Part shown: positions 61,485-64,000 of the stretch, in pieces
Layout: each line of letters starts with the position of its first letter
Position numbering within the stretch: position 1 is the first letter of the stretch
Assembly: GCA_965601955.1 (NCBI GenBank)
Contig: OZ271855.1
Location: 3,844,001-3,908,000, forward strand
DNA: 64,000 bases
Direction: 5' to 3'
Origin: RHLJ01 sp965601955
GTDB taxonomy: Bacteria; Bacteroidota; Rhodothermia; Balneolales; Balneolaceae
Made by a program: the position numbers and the translations under genes
The notes under the pieces: model-generated
Seen by the model: only the letters and a program-made list of their open reading frames with translations
What the model was told of the DNA's origin: nothing
Databases searched by the model: none

Positions 61485-64000
61485 TTATTTAATTAACATC
61501 ATTCTTCGAGTGCTGGTGAATTCACCAGCCTCTAATCTATAGATGTAAACACCACTAGCTAAGCGAGATGCATCAAACTTCACACTATGAGTGGAAGCGT
61601 TCATCATTTCGTTGTCTAATAATGTTGCTACTCTTCGCCCAAGCATATCATATACATACAGAGTTACTTCTGATGCTGATGGTAAACTAAAGTTAATAGT
61701 AGTACTTGGGTTAAATGGATTTGGGTAGTTCTGTTCTAAACTGAAGCTTTGCGGAGTTCCAGAAATTGCTTCGTTGTTAATCATTAACCCTCTGGTAAGT
61801 GTTATCGTATAGAACAGCTCTTCATAAACCTTGATTTCATCTCCATTTACGAAATTGTCTTCAGCTACTCCTAGAGTATCTAAACCATCACTTACTCTTA
61901 CGTTCCAAACGAACTGAGCAGATTGACCCACCTCTAATCCAGCACCTGCTAGTAACCCATCAACGGTAGCAAAAGCAAGAGTTACCTCTGCATCTTCGCC
62001 TTCGTTGTTAGAAGGAACAGTAGCGACTACTGTTGAAGTATCCTGAGAGTAAAGTACCCACTCATAAGTAAGGTCATTACCATCATAGTCTTCTGTTTCT
62101 TCCCAGGTAATGTTGATGTCTGAAGTAACCTCAACTTCTGCACTATCCATTGGAGAAACGAGATCAAATTCAAGAACAGGCTCGGTGAAGTTATCGCCCA
62201 TTAGATCTGAAAGACTTCTTGGCTGGAGTTTAGCAGCACCAAAAGAGGTAAATATAAATCCATAAACAGCATCTAGCTCGGCTCCCAATCTCGCGTGATC
62301 ATCAAAATCTGATGGGATATCAGTCTCGCCTAACACTCCACCATCACTACCAAAGGTTGGGAAATCATCGTTAATAATCATAGTATCATTAGCAGCATCC
62401 GTAAAGAATACTTCCCCAAATCCTGCATAACCGAAGAAAGTGATATCTTCAATTTTAACTACCATTCCCTCATATGCCTCTACGATGTCACCATCTTTAG
62501 CAGCATCGATATCTGCTACAGCAAGAATAGGAATAGAAGCTTCGATATCATTTCCAGTACTTAGAGTAGTCATTACTACATTACTTAGGTAAGTGAGCCC
62601 GTCACCATTCTCTTCAATTAGTGCACTGGTAATATTTATGCTATCACCTTTTGAAAGTGCTAATGTACCAGTAGTAGGCTCAAGGAAGATTCCGCCCCAG
62701 GCAGCTGCCTGATCGTGAACTATAATCATTCCATCTTCAGCAGCATCAGAAACTACAACTGCATCGATATCCATGGCATAGGTTCCACCGTTTAGGTTAC
62801 TTGGACCTGCACCTCCACCTGCTGGAGTTTGGATTACTTCAAATGAAGTAATTGCTCCATCAGAAACAAAGAATCCTTCATTTCCAAAGTCAGGGTATCT
62901 ACCAACTAGCCCATTATTGTCATAAGCTTCTACATAATAGCTTACAGGAGTAAAATCAGGGAAGGTTGGTAATGATCCTGAGTAAGTATCTCCTGTTGGA
63001 GTAAGAGATACGCGACCTGCCCCAGTAGGTGCATCATAAATTACTACTACTGAATCTACGGTTGAAACTGACATGTCAGGCTGAGTAGCGCCGGTTGCAT
63101 CAATAGAAACTGTTACTTCAGTTGAGGTAGTGAATCCTTCTGTAGGTGTTTGTTCAAAATTAACCAATGTTGGAGCAATACCAAGTACAGTAACATCATT
63201 TGGCCATTCAAAACCATCTACCCCATCTTCAAAGCGGATTCCGTTTAACCAAACCACACCATCATCCAAAGGATTAATTTTGAATCCAACTTCGCCATCA
63301 GTAATACGGTTGATGGCTCCATCAAAATCATCAACAGTTATAAAACCACTGATTCTAACAGAAGAACCCACAGTTGGAGGCTCATAAGCACCTTCTTCAG
63401 CTCTTCGGAAGTTGTAAGTAGATCGATAAGCTCCTTTGTCATTTCTGTATCGAAGTGACACATCATAAATGTACATGCTTGAACTATTTTGACCTAGCAC
63501 CCAGTTTGGGCGACCAGTTTCATTTAATTCTCGGGCAACAACTTGTGCACCTTCAATCTCAACATAAGCACTGGCATATTTTGAGTAATTAGCATAATTA
63601 ATAAATGAGGTACCGTCACCATTATCTACGTTCAACTCATCAACAGTAATACCTGTCCATGGCTCAGTAAGAGGAATAAACTTTGCAAACTCATCGTCAT
63701 CAAATGCGTTTCCTATCACATTACTATTGTTAGCTACATCCCACTCAGTAACATCAAATTGAGCTGTTCCGCCGAAAAAGCCCAAATCCCCAACAACAGT
63801 GATAATATCACCTACCTGGAGATCTTCAAGAGAATAGGCATAATCATCTTCACCCGGACTAGAGCCCCCCGATTCCACTATTTGCATGTACATACCATCT
63901 CTTCCTTCTGATAAAGCGGTAGTATCAACAACAAAGATGTGAATACGGCTTATTGTACCACCCTGTGGGTTTTCGCCATCTTCTGTGAATGTTGCCAGTC
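61485..64000 (-). CDS. Large secreted protein with C-terminal sorting domain (5' end cut by window)
   Basis: The frame stays open through to the last base of the window, so the N-terminus is missing; an internal ATG at 63893 is not the start. The visible part of about 838 residues has repeated OB-fold-like DNA-binding or lamin-tail-like beta domains (FTEDGENPQGGTISRIHIFV, DLQVGDIITVVGDLGFFGGT, GSSVRISGFITVDDFDG), an Ig-like domain and a FlgD-like C-terminal sorting domain (EQNYPNPFNPSTTINFSLP, GRRVATLLDN, RRMMLIK). It is probably exported to the surface through the type IX system and is the first visible gene of the surface locus. Confidence 0.88.
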   Translation of the reverse strand, partial: LATFTEDGENPQGGTISRIHIFVVDTTALSEGRDGMYMQIVESGGSSPGEDDYAYSLEDLQVGDIITVVGDLGFFGGTAQFDVTEWDVANNSNVIGNAFDDDEFAKFIPLTEPWTGITVDELNVDNGDGTSFINYANYSKYASAYVEIEGAQVVARELNETGRPNWVLGQNSSSMYIYDVSLRYRNDKGAYRSTYNFRRAEEGAYEPPTVGSSVRISGFITVDDFDGAINRITDGEVGFKINPLDDGVVWLNGIRFEDGVDGFEWPNDVTVLGIAPTLVNFEQTPTEGFTTSTEVTVSIDATGATQPDMSVSTVDSVVVIYDAPTGAGRVSLTPTGDTYSGSLPTFPDFTPVSYYVEAYDNNGLVGRYPDFGNEGFFVSDGAITSFEVIQTPAGGGAGPSNLNGGTYAMDIDAVVVSDAAEDGMIIVHDQAAAWGGIFLEPTTGTLALSKGDSINITSALIEENGDGLTYLSNVVMTTLSTGNDIEASIPILAVADIDAAKDGDIVEAYEGMVVKIEDITFFGYAGFGEVFFTDAANDTMIINDDFPTFGSDGGVLGETDIPSDFDDHARLGAELDAVYGFIFTSFGAAKLQPRSLSDLMGDNFTEPVLEFDLVSPMDSAEVEVTSDINITWEETEDYDGNDLTYEWVLYSQDTSTVVATVPSNNEGEDAEVTLAFATVDGLLAGAGLEVGQSAQFVWNVRVSDGLDTLGVAEDNFVNGDEIKVYEELFYTITLTRGLMINNEAISGTPQSFSLEQNYPNPFNPSTTINFSLPSASEVTLYVYDMLGRRVATLLDNEMMNASTHSVKFDASRLASGVYIYRLEAGEFTSTRRMMLIK

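Overview
The window looks like a chromosome segment of a marine member of the Balneolales/Rhodothermota (Bacteroidota-related). The support is inferential. Two exoproteins end in the C-terminal sorting domain common in that group. There are a PorV/PorQ-like protein, a CarboxypepD-regulatory TonB-dependent receptor, a Bacteroidota-type tyrosine recombinase, lipoproteins with short lipoboxes, and one promoter of the Bacteroidota -33/-7 type. No rRNA, CRISPR array or complete tRNA gene was seen.

Left part, about 1-19,110, is an AT-rich mobile island. A P4-type integrase enters from the left edge and a Bacteroidota-type integrase (17,602-18,927) lies at the right end. A 47-bp 3' fragment of a tRNA-Arg(ACG) gene at 19,064-19,110 is followed by what looks like the tRNA terminator, and probably marks an attachment site. 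Between them are an AlbA/Schlafen-type ATPase-like regulator, an AlpA-like excisionase, XRE regulators, a short RadC, and the most unusual cargo of the island: a tightly coupled eight-gene operon (5,805-11,347). It encodes an acyl-carrier-like protein, an XRE repressor, an ImmA/IrrE protease, a divergent thymidylate-synthase-like protein, a membrane-anchored dCTP-deaminase/dUTPase-fold protein that has lost its active-site residues, a dNMP kinase, a protein resembling the helical domain of phage 5-hmdU DNA kinase/thymine pyrophosphorylase enzymes, and a ThyA-family enzyme. It reads as an inducible module for making or sensing a modified pyrimidine nucleotide or DNA base. An EEP nuclease and a three-gene exported LecA-like/beta-propeller/caspase-like operon follow.

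The segment 19,434-23,885 is also AT-rich: an NMT1-type ABC importer co-transcribed with a pentapeptide-repeat membrane protein and a small unknown gene. It may be a second acquisition beside the tRNA site. From 24,150 the composition becomes that of the host.

The core region contains a second striking system at 29,668-34,728. A single protein fuses a FliF-like periplasmic/ring domain, a transmembrane helix and FliG middle and C-terminal domains. It sits in an operon with MotA, MotB, a FlgO/CsgG-like outer-membrane protein and a TPR lipoprotein, and no flagellar filament, hook or export gene is present here. This suggests an envelope-spanning rotary or force-generating machine distinct from a flagellum. 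A three-gene sensory cluster (two PAS histidine kinases and a NarL-type regulator) lies divergently next to it.

The remainder is mostly housekeeping: an ECF sigma factor with its DGPF partner, PaiB-like, SufE, a PAS protein, an SUMF1-like lipoprotein, an acyl-CoA dehydrogenase and a secreted alpha-amylase with LacI-type operator-like sites between them, MeaB and methylmalonyl-CoA mutase, a small AT-rich two-gene insertion, CdaA, FolP, ferredoxin, and a surface locus (NHL lipoprotein, PorV-like, TonB receptor, lipoprotein, large exoprotein) running off the right edge.
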